A model generated the notes under the pieces. The model had not been told where the DNA came from. It saw nothing but the letters and a program-made list of their open reading frames with translations, and did no database searches. This document shows positions 51,954 to 60,751 of a DNA stretch of 64,000 nt, in pieces. How positions within the stretch are numbered: the stretch's first letter is position 1; every line of letters starts with the position of its first letter. The DNA lies in assembly GCA_963713445.1 (NCBI GenBank), contig CAVQMB010000028.1, forward strand, positions 7,578 to 71,577, written 5' to 3'. This stretch comes from CAVQMB01 sp963713445 (GTDB lineage: Bacteria > Pseudomonadota > Gammaproteobacteria > Competibacterales > Competibacteraceae). The translations under genes were made by a program, and so were the position numbers.

Positions 51954-53411
51954 TCAGAGAATCTTGTAGGCGCCGGCCGTGGGGGCCGGTTCCACCTGGG
52001 CGCTGGGAAGGGGACGGGCACGGTAGTGGGAAAGAATGCCCTTGATCCAGCCCCGGGCGCGCTCATTGAGCGTGAAGTCCGGCGTCATGGCGCGTCCACG
52101 CAGTATCAGGATGCCAAGATCCGCACCTTCATAGCGGTAATCGTTGGGGCCGGTTATCCGCAGGAAAAACGCTTCCTCGTCGTTGGTTACCGCGCGTCGG
52201 TGATAGTCAAAACGGCTGTATTCGACCTGGCCATGGTCGGTCATCTTCCAGATACCAGTGGCCGGTGCATCGGTGACGATGTCGACCGAGTCGTCGGTGT
52301 GCTTGATGACCAGTTGGCACCAGGAATCAATGTAGTCCGGATCCGACCAGCGGGCGTTGAGATCGTCGGCGTCGAAGTCGAATTCAACGCCGGAGAACTC
52401 CAGCAGGTGGAACAGGAATAAGGGGGCATCGGCATGGGCGAAGGCGGCGTGATTGGTCATCGAGCTGGCGCCGGTAACCCGCGGATTGAGTTCACCCAGA
52501 TATAGCTCGCCACTGTCCTGGTCGATCAGGAAATCAAGGTCGAAATAGCCGCGGTACCCCTCCTGGCGCAACTGCTCACCGAAGGCGAAGGCATAGTCGC
52601 GGGCCTGGTCGCGGATATCCTGGCTGAATGCCCCTGGCAGTACCTCATTGCCGCACCAGCCGCCCTTGTAAGGGGTCAGTTCTGGCGCGCCGACGATTTC
52701 GGTCAGCAACGGGCCGACGATGGTCCCCTGCTTGGTGGTGCAGGCCTCCAGGGTTGAACCGCGACAGTTGATACGCTTCATGATCTTGACTTCGGGATCG
52801 CGAACGATTTCCGTGGAATGCCGGTCCCAGTCGCGCTCATTGGCGATAAAGAACGTGGTGTGGCCGGAGTCGCCGAAGGCGGTCTGAATCACCACGTCGT
52901 CGCTCAGGTTGTGTTCGCTGCAGATCTGCCTGAGATGGTCGTAGGAGTCCACTTTGGCCAGCGCGTTGGGCACCGAGGGCACACCGGCCTTGTTGCCGAT
53001 GCGCACGGTCTCCATTTTGTTATCGCAGCGCGAACGCAGTGCTGCCGCCGGAAACCACACTTCGAGGCCCAGTTCCCGTGCCAGTTCCTCCGTCTTGTCG
53101 TCGAACATCAGGAACAGTGCGATGGGATCCTCACCCTGCGCTTTGATGTAATCGATCACCTCCTTGTGCTGCAGCAGGTAGTTATTGATGTCCTCGATGC
53201 TCTCGAATTCAGGGTGCGGCAATTCGTTGGGGACAAACACGTTCGGGTGATTGCCGTCGTAGCAGTCGATGTAGTTGATGTACTTGAAGCCGCGCACCCA
53301 TTCGTCCATGCCCAGCAGATTGAAATTGGTCGCGCTGATGAAGAACATCGGCCGCTCGTTGCGGTGGAAATGGCGCCGGATGTCAGAAATACCGCGCAGA
53401 GTCTTGTTCAT
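51954..53411 (-). CDS. ATP-grasp ligase-like protein
   Basis: A 485-residue protein with an ATP-grasp fold. An N-terminal domain of about 110 residues (MFFISATNFNLLGMDEWVRGF) precedes the grasp domain. FGDSGHTTFFI is the flexible glycine loop, and YFDLDFLIDQDSGELYLGELNPRVTGASS holds the Mg2+-binding Glu and Asn. Automatic annotation tends to call such proteins biotin carboxylase, but no biotin partner is here and amide ligation is likelier. The ATG at 53411 has GAGGAAG about nine bases upstream. It lies between a decarboxylase gene and a C45 hydrolase gene on one transcript. Confidence 0.8.
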   Translation of the reverse strand: MNKTLRGISDIRRHFHRNERPMFFISATNFNLLGMDEWVRGFKYINYIDCYDGNHPNVFVPNELPHPEFESIEDINNYLLQHKEVIDYIKAQGEDPIALFLMFDDKTEELARELGLEVWFPAAALRSRCDNKMETVRIGNKAGVPSVPNALAKVDSYDHLRQICSEHNLSDDVVIQTAFGDSGHTTFFIANERDWDRHSTEIVRDPEVKIMKRINCRGSTLEACTTKQGTIVGPLLTEIVGAPELTPYKGGWCGNEVLPGAFSQDIRDQARDYAFAFGEQLRQEGYRGYFDLDFLIDQDSGELYLGELNPRVTGASSMTNHAAFAHADAPLFLFHLLEFSGVEFDFDADDLNARWSDPDYIDSWCQLVIKHTDDSVDIVTDAPATGIWKMTDHGQVEYSRFDYHRRAVTNDEEAFFLRITGPNDYRYEGADLGILILRGRAMTPDFTLNERARGWIKGILSHYRARPLPSAQVEPAPTAGAYKIL

Positions 53412-53528
53412 CGTTGTGCTTCCTCGGGAGATCGGACCGAAACTGCTTGCAACGTGCGCCACAACCGGCACTGGTCGCGGCCGCCGCCAGGGGCGCCACA
53501 CGGTTTGCAGCCAGCGCCAGGGCGTCAC

Positions 53529-56339
53529 CTATTGTACCGGTTCTGGGACCTGGCCAGGCGGAGTGGCTGCGGCGGCCGGGGTCAGCGCCCGTTCGGTAAA
53601 AACCCGAAAGCCCAGTTCCGGCTTGTAGCCATGGATTTCGCGGGTGTCCAGCGCCTGCATGAAGGCGACCGTTTCCTCGCTGATCACCTGCCCTGGCACC
53701 AGCACCGGGAAACCGGGTGGATAGGGAATGACGAACATCGCGGAAACCACTTCACGGCCGTTGGCGATGAGCCGCTTAAGGCCGTTTAGTTTGACGTACT
53801 CACAGTGTTCGTCCTTGTACGACATGAAGAAGGCGCTGCGCAGGTCGCCATCGCGTAGACCCGGCGCCGCACCCTGGCGGAAGTGCTCGTGAAACCGGCT
53901 GAAGTGGGGCAGCGGTGGATTGTCCTGGGTCAGATTCTGAACCTTGCCATTATGGATCCGGCGCTCCCGCGGGCTCATGTCGGCGAGTTCCTCTTCCAGT
54001 TCCTGGGCGATCTTCACCAGGATTTCGATCAGATACGCCACCGAACTGCGGGTGGTGCCGATATTGGTCATGAACAGCACGGTGTTGCGGGTCGTCTTGT
54101 TGATCTGGATGCCGTATTTGTCCATCAGGTGGGCGTGCTTGAAGGTATCGCCGTCGATGCCCGTGGCGCCGATGTACAGGTTCAGATGGCTTGGGTCGAG
54201 GACGAACTCGTCCTGGCGCCAGGCCTGCTCCATGCGAGCCCAGCCGCGATCGGTATCGTAGTAGAACTCAATGGCTGCGGGCCGGTACTCAGGCGGTATC
54301 AGATCACCCACCGTGAGGAACCGGAAATATCTGCCCAGCAGCGGATGTGCGGTCACCGCTTCGCGCAGCGCCATCGCCAGTTCGGTCTGGCGCTGCACGA
54401 ACTCGAAGCCTTCGAGTTCCATCTGGCGGCGGCCGACATCCATCGACGCCAGAATCTGGTAATTCGGCGAGGTTGATGTGTGGGTCATGAAGGCCTCATG
54501 AAAGGAGTCTTCCGCCTTGTGACGAAAATCCTGGTCGTAGACGTGGATCATCGATCCCTGGCGCAGTGACGTCAGGCGTTTGTGAGTCGACTGGGTGGCA
54601 TACACCCGGATCCGGGCCTGGTCGGGGTCCGGCTGCAGGCGCTGGTCGAGCCAGGTCCGTTCGTCGTCGGCAGGGCGCTGATCGAACTGCTTGCGGAAAG
54701 CCTGATAGTGTTGCCGGTAGGCGGCGCTGCGGTAGCGCTCGCGCAGTCGGTGGGCGGTGGCCATCGCGGTGCGGCGCCGGTAGGTGGGATGGAAGCCGGC
54801 GAAGGCGAACCAGGCTTCGTCCCACAGGAATATCAGATCCGGCTTGATCGCCAGGCATTCCTCGATCACCCGCTCGACATCGTAGATCACGCCGTCGAAG
54901 GTGCAGTTGGTCAGCAGCAGCATCTTGACCCGGTCGAGTTCGCCGCTGCGGCGGTAGGCCAGCAGAGTCTGTTTGATGTGACGCAACGGTACCGCACCGT
55001 ACATGTTGTACTCGGGCAGCGGATAGGAGTCGAGGTAGCAGACCCGGGCCCCGGACAGCACCATGCCATAGTGATGGGATTTGTGACAGTTGCGATCGAC
55101 CAGCACGATGTCACCCGGTTCGACCAGCGCCTGCACCACAATCTTGTTGCCGGTGGAGGTGCCATTGGTTACGAAGTACGTTTGCTTGGCACCGAACGCG
55201 CGTGCCGCCATCTCCTGGGCGCGCTTGATCGGTCCGGTGGGTTCCAGTAGCGAATCCAGCCCGCCCGAGGTCGCGGACGTCTCGGCCATGAATATGTTGG
55301 GACCGTAGAACGCCAGCATGTCCTGAATCCAGTTCGACTTGATGATCGACTTGGCGCGCGATATCGGCAGGGCGTGAAACACCCCGGTCGGTTGCTTGCT
55401 GTATTCCTTGAGCGCGTTGAAAAAAGGAGTCTCGAAGCGTGCGCTGATACCGCGCAGAATGCTGAGGTCGAGTTCGGTATAGTCTTCCTCGCGGTAGAAT
55501 ACGCGCTTGAAGTTGCGGCTCAGGCGGCCGGCAATCTCCTCCACGGCGCGATCGGTCACCAGATAGAGATCCAGTTCCGGGCGGAGTTCCGCGATCTTGC
55601 CGCCCAGCGCTGGCCCGAAATCGGTCTCGTCGAGTTCCCCCAGCGGATCATACTCGAAGTTCTCCAGCAACTGGCGCAGGATATCGAGCTGGTTGTCGGA
55701 TTTGAAAGGGAATCCGTAACGGATGACGCAGGCCTGGATATTGAAGTTGAACAGCACAGCGATCAGCGCGTCCTCGAACGAGGGCATGACCACGATCTCG
55801 TAGACGAACTCGTCGTCGGGGCGGCGCATCTTGCGCAGGTTGGCCCGCAGTTGCTCCTCCTCGCGCGACGAGATGTTATCGACCACCAGTACTTCGAAAT
55901 AGGGGCGGTTGTGGTAGCTGAGCGGTCGACGTTCCTCGAATGCATCGGAGAACGCCTCGGCATCTTCGGTGACGGTGATGTCTTCCTCGGCGCGCAGGTT
56001 GATCGGCCGGCTGCGATACGACAGACTGGCCAGGGCCCGGTTGATGCGGGCGACCACGTCGGCGAGCCGTTCGTAGTCGGCGTCATCGATCAGTTGATGC
56101 AGGTACTCGAGGTCTTGATGGCTGGGAAACGCCCAGTACGCGTCGATCGGCTCCAGCAGTGCCAGATCTTCACCGATCGTGGTGAGTAGCCGGCGGTGAT
56201 CGCGACCGGCCGCCACTGCGTCCGCCAGCCGGCGGCTGTTTTTCTTGAGCCGGCTCCAGCCCTCGGTGCGCAACTGCGTGACGCTGTGATAGGCGTTTAG
56301 CGAGGTGCCCTTGTGACGGGTCGATCGGCTGCGGGACAT
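53529..56339 (-). CDS. Large fold-I Orn/Lys/Arg decarboxylase
   Basis: A 936-residue PLP decarboxylase of the AdiA/CadA/SpeC fold-I family, well above the usual 710-760 residues. The PLP Lys is in YATQSTHKRLTSLRQGSMIH. Other core motifs are SATSGGLDSLLEP, YFVTNGTSTGNKIV, VDRNCHKSHHYGMVL and FLWDEAWFAFAGFHP. The extra length is an N-terminal region of about 180 residues (HSVTQLRTEGWSRLKKNSRRL..., REEDITVTEDAEAFSDAF) before the receiver-like wing domain. The ATG at 56339 has GGAGGAAAC upstream. Which of arginine, lysine or ornithine is used cannot be read. It starts the decarboxylase-ATP-grasp-C45 unit. Confidence 0.85.
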   Translation of the reverse strand: MSRSRSTRHKGTSLNAYHSVTQLRTEGWSRLKKNSRRLADAVAAGRDHRRLLTTIGEDLALLEPIDAYWAFPSHQDLEYLHQLIDDADYERLADVVARINRALASLSYRSRPINLRAEEDITVTEDAEAFSDAFEERRPLSYHNRPYFEVLVVDNISSREEEQLRANLRKMRRPDDEFVYEIVVMPSFEDALIAVLFNFNIQACVIRYGFPFKSDNQLDILRQLLENFEYDPLGELDETDFGPALGGKIAELRPELDLYLVTDRAVEEIAGRLSRNFKRVFYREEDYTELDLSILRGISARFETPFFNALKEYSKQPTGVFHALPISRAKSIIKSNWIQDMLAFYGPNIFMAETSATSGGLDSLLEPTGPIKRAQEMAARAFGAKQTYFVTNGTSTGNKIVVQALVEPGDIVLVDRNCHKSHHYGMVLSGARVCYLDSYPLPEYNMYGAVPLRHIKQTLLAYRRSGELDRVKMLLLTNCTFDGVIYDVERVIEECLAIKPDLIFLWDEAWFAFAGFHPTYRRRTAMATAHRLRERYRSAAYRQHYQAFRKQFDQRPADDERTWLDQRLQPDPDQARIRVYATQSTHKRLTSLRQGSMIHVYDQDFRHKAEDSFHEAFMTHTSTSPNYQILASMDVGRRQMELEGFEFVQRQTELAMALREAVTAHPLLGRYFRFLTVGDLIPPEYRPAAIEFYYDTDRGWARMEQAWRQDEFVLDPSHLNLYIGATGIDGDTFKHAHLMDKYGIQINKTTRNTVLFMTNIGTTRSSVAYLIEILVKIAQELEEELADMSPRERRIHNGKVQNLTQDNPPLPHFSRFHEHFRQGAAPGLRDGDLRSAFFMSYKDEHCEYVKLNGLKRLIANGREVVSAMFVIPYPPGFPVLVPGQVISEETVAFMQALDTREIHGYKPELGFRVFTERALTPAAAATPPGQVPEPVQ

Positions 56340-56494
56340 TTGTTTCCTCCGAGCGTTGGGCGGCATAATCCATAGTGTCGATGCTTAAGCGGGCGACACA
56401 TGGTTCGTCAACTATAACGCAAGCGAACGGCGAACCGTATTACTCTGCCCCGCCGCGGATTGCTGCGGGTGCCCCATATTGAGGACGCGACTGA
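56340..56494. promoter_or_regulatory. Divergent start region of the decarboxylase and putA
   Basis: 155 bases between two divergent genes, each expected to have its promoter here. No -35/-10 pair stands out on either strand. Confidence 0.3.
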
Positions 56495-59400
56495 ATGCGT
56501 TACTATCACCCCGAAATCGCCGAAAATCCTCTTCACAACGAACTCAATAATCACTACCGCGCGGACGAATCGGAGGTGGTTGCGGCGTTGCTGAAGGAGG
56601 CGTCACTGCCCTCGGCTGCCCGCGACCGTATCAGCGCGCGCGCGCGCGCTCTGGTTTCCGAGGTGCGTCGCCAGCGGGTCAAGGGCAGCGGTATCGATGC
56701 TTTCATGCACGAATACCAGTTGTCGAGCCAGGAGGGCATCGTGCTGATGTGTCTGGCCGAAGCCCTGCTTCGGGTGCCGGATGACGAAACTATCGACAAG
56801 CTGATCCAGGATAAAATCGGTTCGGCTGAGTGGGACAAGCACCTCGGTAAGAGCGAGTCGCTGTTTGTCAACGCCTCCACCTGGGGCTTGATGCTGACCG
56901 GCCACCTCATCAAGCTCAGGGACAGCAAAGGGACGTTCCGCAATCTGCTGCGCCGCGGGGGCGAACCCATGATCCGTCAGGCGGTGCGCCAGGCCATGCG
57001 CATTCTGGGCCGTCAGTTCGTCATGGGGCGGACCATTGCCGAGGGGCTGGAGCGGGCGCGCGCGGCCGAGGCCAAAGGTTACCGCTATTCCTACGACATG
57101 CTGGGCGAGGCGGCGCGCACTGACGCTGATGCCGAGCGTTATCTCGAAGCCTACAGCAAGGCCATCGCCATCATCGGCAAGGCCGCCGCCGGCCGTGGAC
57201 CGGTCGCGGCACCCGGCATCTCGGTGAAGCTTTCGGCGCTGCACGCGCGCTACGAACTGGCCCAGGGTGAGCGGGTCATGGCCGAACTGGTGCCGCGACT
57301 GCGGCGGCTGGCGCTCGAGGCCAAGCAGCACGGCATCGGTTTCACCGTGGATGCCGAGGAGGCCGACCGGCTCGACATCTCGCTCGAGGTCATTGCCCGC
57401 ATCTACAACGATCCGGAACTCAATGGCTGGGAAGGTTTCGGCCTGGCGCTGCAAGCCTACCAGAAGCGGGCTTTCTGGGTGATCGACTGGCTCAGGTCGC
57501 TGGCCGAACGCCAGGGCCGCAAGCTGATGGTACGGCTGGTTAAGGGTGCCTACTGGGACAGCGAGGTCAAGCGGGCCCAGGAACGCGGCCTGGATGGTTA
57601 CCCGGTGTTCACCCGCAAGGCCAATACCGATGTGTCTTATCTGGCCTGCGCCCGCAAGCTGTTGGCCAACCGCGACGTGTTCTATCCCCAGTTTGCCACT
57701 CACAACGCGCATTCCGTGGCGGCGATCCTGGAGATGGCGGGGAACCATGGCGAGTTCGAATTCCAGCGCCTGCATGGCATGGGTGAGGCGTTGTATGATC
57801 AGGTGGTTGGTCCGGAGCGCACGCCGTGCCGCATCTACGCTCCGGTGGGCAGTCACGAGGATTTGCTCCCCTATCTGGTGCGCCGGCTGCTGGAAAACGG
57901 CGCCAATACCTCGTTCGTCAACCGCATTGTCGACGACAAGGCGCCGATCGACGAAATCATCGCCGATCCGGTCGCGCGGGTAGCACGACTCACCCGCATT
58001 CCGCACCCGCACATTCCACTGCCGCGCGACCTTTACGGCGATGACCGGCGCAATTCCCAGGGTCCGGACCTGAGTGACCTGCAGCAGCTCAAGGCAGTAT
58101 CCGAGCGCATGACGCAGGCTGACACCGGCGACTGGGAAGCGGCGGCCCTGATCGGTGGCGCGGTGGCGGACGGTACTCGGCGACAGGTGTACTCACCCAC
58201 CGACCGCACCCGTTGTATCGGCACCGTGGCCGATGTGACCGAGGACCACGTTGAGCAGGCCCTGGCGCGCTCACAACAAGCTGCGCTGCGCTGGGATGGC
58301 ACTCCGGCGTCCGAGCGAGCCGCCTGCCTGGAGCGGGTTGCCGATGCGCTGGAGCAGGACATGCCGAAGCTCATGGCCATGTGTTCGCGGGAAGGTGGCA
58401 AGACCATTCTCGACGGCGTCGCCGAGGTCCGCGAGGCAGCCGATTTCTGCCGCTATTACGCCGCCCGGGCGCGTGAGCATTTCGGTCCGCCGCAGGAGCT
58501 GGCAGGTCCCACTGGAGAGCAGGACCGGCTCGCATTGCACGGCCGCGGCACGTTCGTCTGCATCAGCCCGTGGAACTTCCCGGTCGCGATCTTCACCGGC
58601 CAGGTCGCGGCGGCCCTGGCAGCCGGCAACGCGGTCATCGCCAAGCCGGCCGAACAGACCCCGCTGGTGGCGGCCGAGGTGGTGCGGCTGATGCACCGGG
58701 CCGGTATTCCCGGCGACGTGCTGCAGTTCCTGCCGGGGGATGGCCGCATCGGCGCGGCGCTGGTCAAGGATTCGCGGGTCGCAGGCGTGGCCTTTACCGG
58801 GTCGACCGAGACCGCCTGGTCGATCAACCGCACCCTGGCGGCCCGAAACGGGCCGATCGTACCATTGATCGCCGAGACCGGCGGCCAGAACGTCATGCTG
58901 GTCGATTCCTCGGCGCTGATCGAGCAGGTGGTGGCTGATATCCTGACATCCAGCTTTCAGAGTGCCGGTCAGCGTTGTTCGGCGCTGCGGGTGCTCTACG
59001 TTCAGGCCGACGTTGCCGACAAGCTGCTGAAGATGTTGAGCGGTGCCATGGACGAGCTGAAGATCGGCGATCCGTGGGGATTGGGCGTCGACGTTGGTCC
59101 GGTTATCGACGAGGACGCCCGCCAGATTCTCGCCAGCCATGCCGAGCGGATGGAACGCGAGGCGCGTCTGATCCACCGCTGCCGGTTACCGTCGGGTTGC
59201 GAACGGGGCACTTATTTCGCTCCGCAGGCCTTCGAGATCGAAGGCATCCAGCGGCTGGAGCGCGAGGTGTTCGGGCCGGTGCTGCACGTGGTCCGCTATC
59301 GGGCCAGTGAGATAGACCAGGTCATAGCCGCCGTCAACGGCACCGGTTATGGTCTGACCTTCGGTATCCACAGCCGCATCGATACCACGGTACGCTATGT

Positions 59401-59620
59401 GGTCGACCGCATCCACGCCGGCAACATCTATGTCAACCGCAACATGATCGGCGCCGTGGTCGGGGTCCAGCCGTTCGGCGGCGAGGGTTTGTCCGGTACC
59501 GGCCCCAAGGCCGGCGGCCCGCACTACCTGTTCCGCTATGCCACCGAGCGGGTCATCAGCATCAACACCACCGCCGCCGGCGGCAATGCCTCGCTGATGA
59601 CGCTGGAAGAAGACGGCTGA
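56495..59620 (+). CDS. putA: Bifunctional proline dehydrogenase/P5C dehydrogenase
   Basis: Oxidises proline to glutamate in two steps. 1041 residues; the N-terminal ribbon-helix-helix DNA-binding domain of trifunctional PutA (about 1300 residues) is missing, so it should not repress its own gene. The FAD-binding PRODH barrel has GIGFTVDAEEADRLDISLEV, KRAFWVIDWL and MVRLVKGAYWDSEVKRAQ. The aldehyde dehydrogenase half has CISPWNFPVAIFTGQVAAAL, LIAETGGQNVMLVDSS and the catalytic Cys in FQSAGQRCSALRVL. It ends with QPFGGEGLSGTGPKAGG. It is divergent from the decarboxylase gene. Confidence 0.94.
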   Translation: MRYYHPEIAENPLHNELNNHYRADESEVVAALLKEASLPSAARDRISARARALVSEVRRQRVKGSGIDAFMHEYQLSSQEGIVLMCLAEALLRVPDDETIDKLIQDKIGSAEWDKHLGKSESLFVNASTWGLMLTGHLIKLRDSKGTFRNLLRRGGEPMIRQAVRQAMRILGRQFVMGRTIAEGLERARAAEAKGYRYSYDMLGEAARTDADAERYLEAYSKAIAIIGKAAAGRGPVAAPGISVKLSALHARYELAQGERVMAELVPRLRRLALEAKQHGIGFTVDAEEADRLDISLEVIARIYNDPELNGWEGFGLALQAYQKRAFWVIDWLRSLAERQGRKLMVRLVKGAYWDSEVKRAQERGLDGYPVFTRKANTDVSYLACARKLLANRDVFYPQFATHNAHSVAAILEMAGNHGEFEFQRLHGMGEALYDQVVGPERTPCRIYAPVGSHEDLLPYLVRRLLENGANTSFVNRIVDDKAPIDEIIADPVARVARLTRIPHPHIPLPRDLYGDDRRNSQGPDLSDLQQLKAVSERMTQADTGDWEAAALIGGAVADGTRRQVYSPTDRTRCIGTVADVTEDHVEQALARSQQAALRWDGTPASERAACLERVADALEQDMPKLMAMCSREGGKTILDGVAEVREAADFCRYYAARAREHFGPPQELAGPTGEQDRLALHGRGTFVCISPWNFPVAIFTGQVAAALAAGNAVIAKPAEQTPLVAAEVVRLMHRAGIPGDVLQFLPGDGRIGAALVKDSRVAGVAFTGSTETAWSINRTLAARNGPIVPLIAETGGQNVMLVDSSALIEQVVADILTSSFQSAGQRCSALRVLYVQADVADKLLKMLSGAMDELKIGDPWGLGVDVGPVIDEDARQILASHAERMEREARLIHRCRLPSGCERGTYFAPQAFEIEGIQRLEREVFGPVLHVVRYRASEIDQVIAAVNGTGYGLTFGIHSRIDTTVRYVVDRIHAGNIYVNRNMIGAVVGVQPFGGEGLSGTGPKAGGPHYLFRYATERVISINTTAAGGNASLMTLEEDG

Positions 59621-59669
59621 CGCGGGGGTGGGGCGCCGTCGAACCGGTGCCCCGTATACGGGTCTGCGG

Positions 59670-60675
59670 TCAAACCGCTCCGGTGGAAGGAATGTCGGTG
59701 TCGTAGAGCGACACGCCGCTGACAGCGGCGGCCACTGTTTCGGGCACCGGCGCGGCCGGCCGATGGCCGGCGCGGCGCGCCTCCACCGTGATTACCTGCT
59801 GCTGCTGCGCCGGGGCCGCCGCTTGCCGCTCCGGCTTGGTCAGTGGACCCAGGCTGTTCAGATAGGCTTCGGCGTGCCGGTCGTGCTGGTAGACCGGGAA
59901 GTCCACCGGACGGTCGCGGAAGCTTTTGAGAGGCTGTCCGAGACCGCGGATGCCGACTTCGCGTTCGCGCCGGGCCCGGTCAAGGTTGATCTCGACCGGA
60001 ATCAGTTCCTCGCCGCCGCCCGGCTTCGTGAATGATATAACCACTCGGGCCGACGATGATGGAGCGGCCTATACCGCCATCACCGACGCCGTTGATGTCG
60101 ACAAAATAACACTGGTTGGTTACCGCGGTGGCGCGGGCAATGGACAGCTCGACATCGCGGTCGATGGTATCCGTCATGGTCGGGTGGATGATGACCTCGG
60201 CCCCCATGGCCGCCAGCATTCGCGAGGTCTCGGGGAACCACATGTCGTAGCAGATGGAGACCCCGAAACGGCCTACGTCGGGTACATCGAACACCACGAA
60301 CTGGCTGCCGGCCTCGATCCCGATTTCGTAGGGCCGAAACGGGAAGATTTTGCGGTACCGGCCAATCACGTCACCATTGGGTGCGATCACTGGCGCGGTA
60401 TTGTAAATTCGCCCCTCGGCCTGTTCGAATAGTGAACCAGGGATCAGCCAGATGCCGTGGCGCCGGGCCATGTGGGCCAGCGCGTCCTCGGCAGGGCCCG
60501 GCAGCGGCTGGGCATGGCCCGGTAGCGGGCCGAAGGCGCACAATTCGCTGAATACAACCATCTGCACCCAGGGGAAGCGCGCCATAAGCACGTCCACCCG
60601 ATGTCCCATCGCCTCGACGTTGCTGTGGCTGGCGGAGACATGCATCTGAATGCCGGCAATGGCAAATGGCGTCAT
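59670..60675 (-). pseudogene. Carbon-nitrogen hydrolase (nitrilase family) with one frameshift
   Basis: An amidase of about 335 residues. The Glu-Lys-Cys triad is present: VVFSELCAFGPLP, GRYRKIFPFRP and VSICYDMWFPETS. The first 220 residues read from the ATG at 60675 to GPSGYIIHEAG. The remainder (GGEELIPVEINLDRARREREVGIRGLG) is in another frame up to 59670. Removing one G from the GGG run near 60022 restores AGGGEELIPVEINLD. The family includes N-carbamoylputrescine amidase (AguB) and omega-amidases. The polyamine/GABA neighbourhood makes a role there plausible but unproven. It is convergent with putA. Confidence 0.75.
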
Positions 60676-60705
60676 TTTGACTACCTAAGAATAGCGGAAT
60701 CGAAT

Positions 60706-60737
60706 GGCGGACCGGCACCCGCGGGTGCCGGTCCGCC
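60706..60737 (-). terminator. Hairpin terminator after gabT
   Basis: A perfect 15-base inverted repeat (GGCGGACCGGCACCC / GGGTGCCGGTCCGCC) with a two-base spacer, just beyond the gabT stop. On the minus strand it is followed by ATTCGATTCC, a poor T tract. It separates gabT from the C-N hydrolase gene. Confidence 0.65.
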
Positions 60738-60751
60738 GGGAGGGCTGCGGG

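Noticed and set aside
53529..56339. Calling the 936-residue decarboxylase biosynthetic SpeA
   Set aside because: SpeA has the alanine-racemase (fold III) architecture; this protein has the STHK PLP motif of fold-I decarboxylases.
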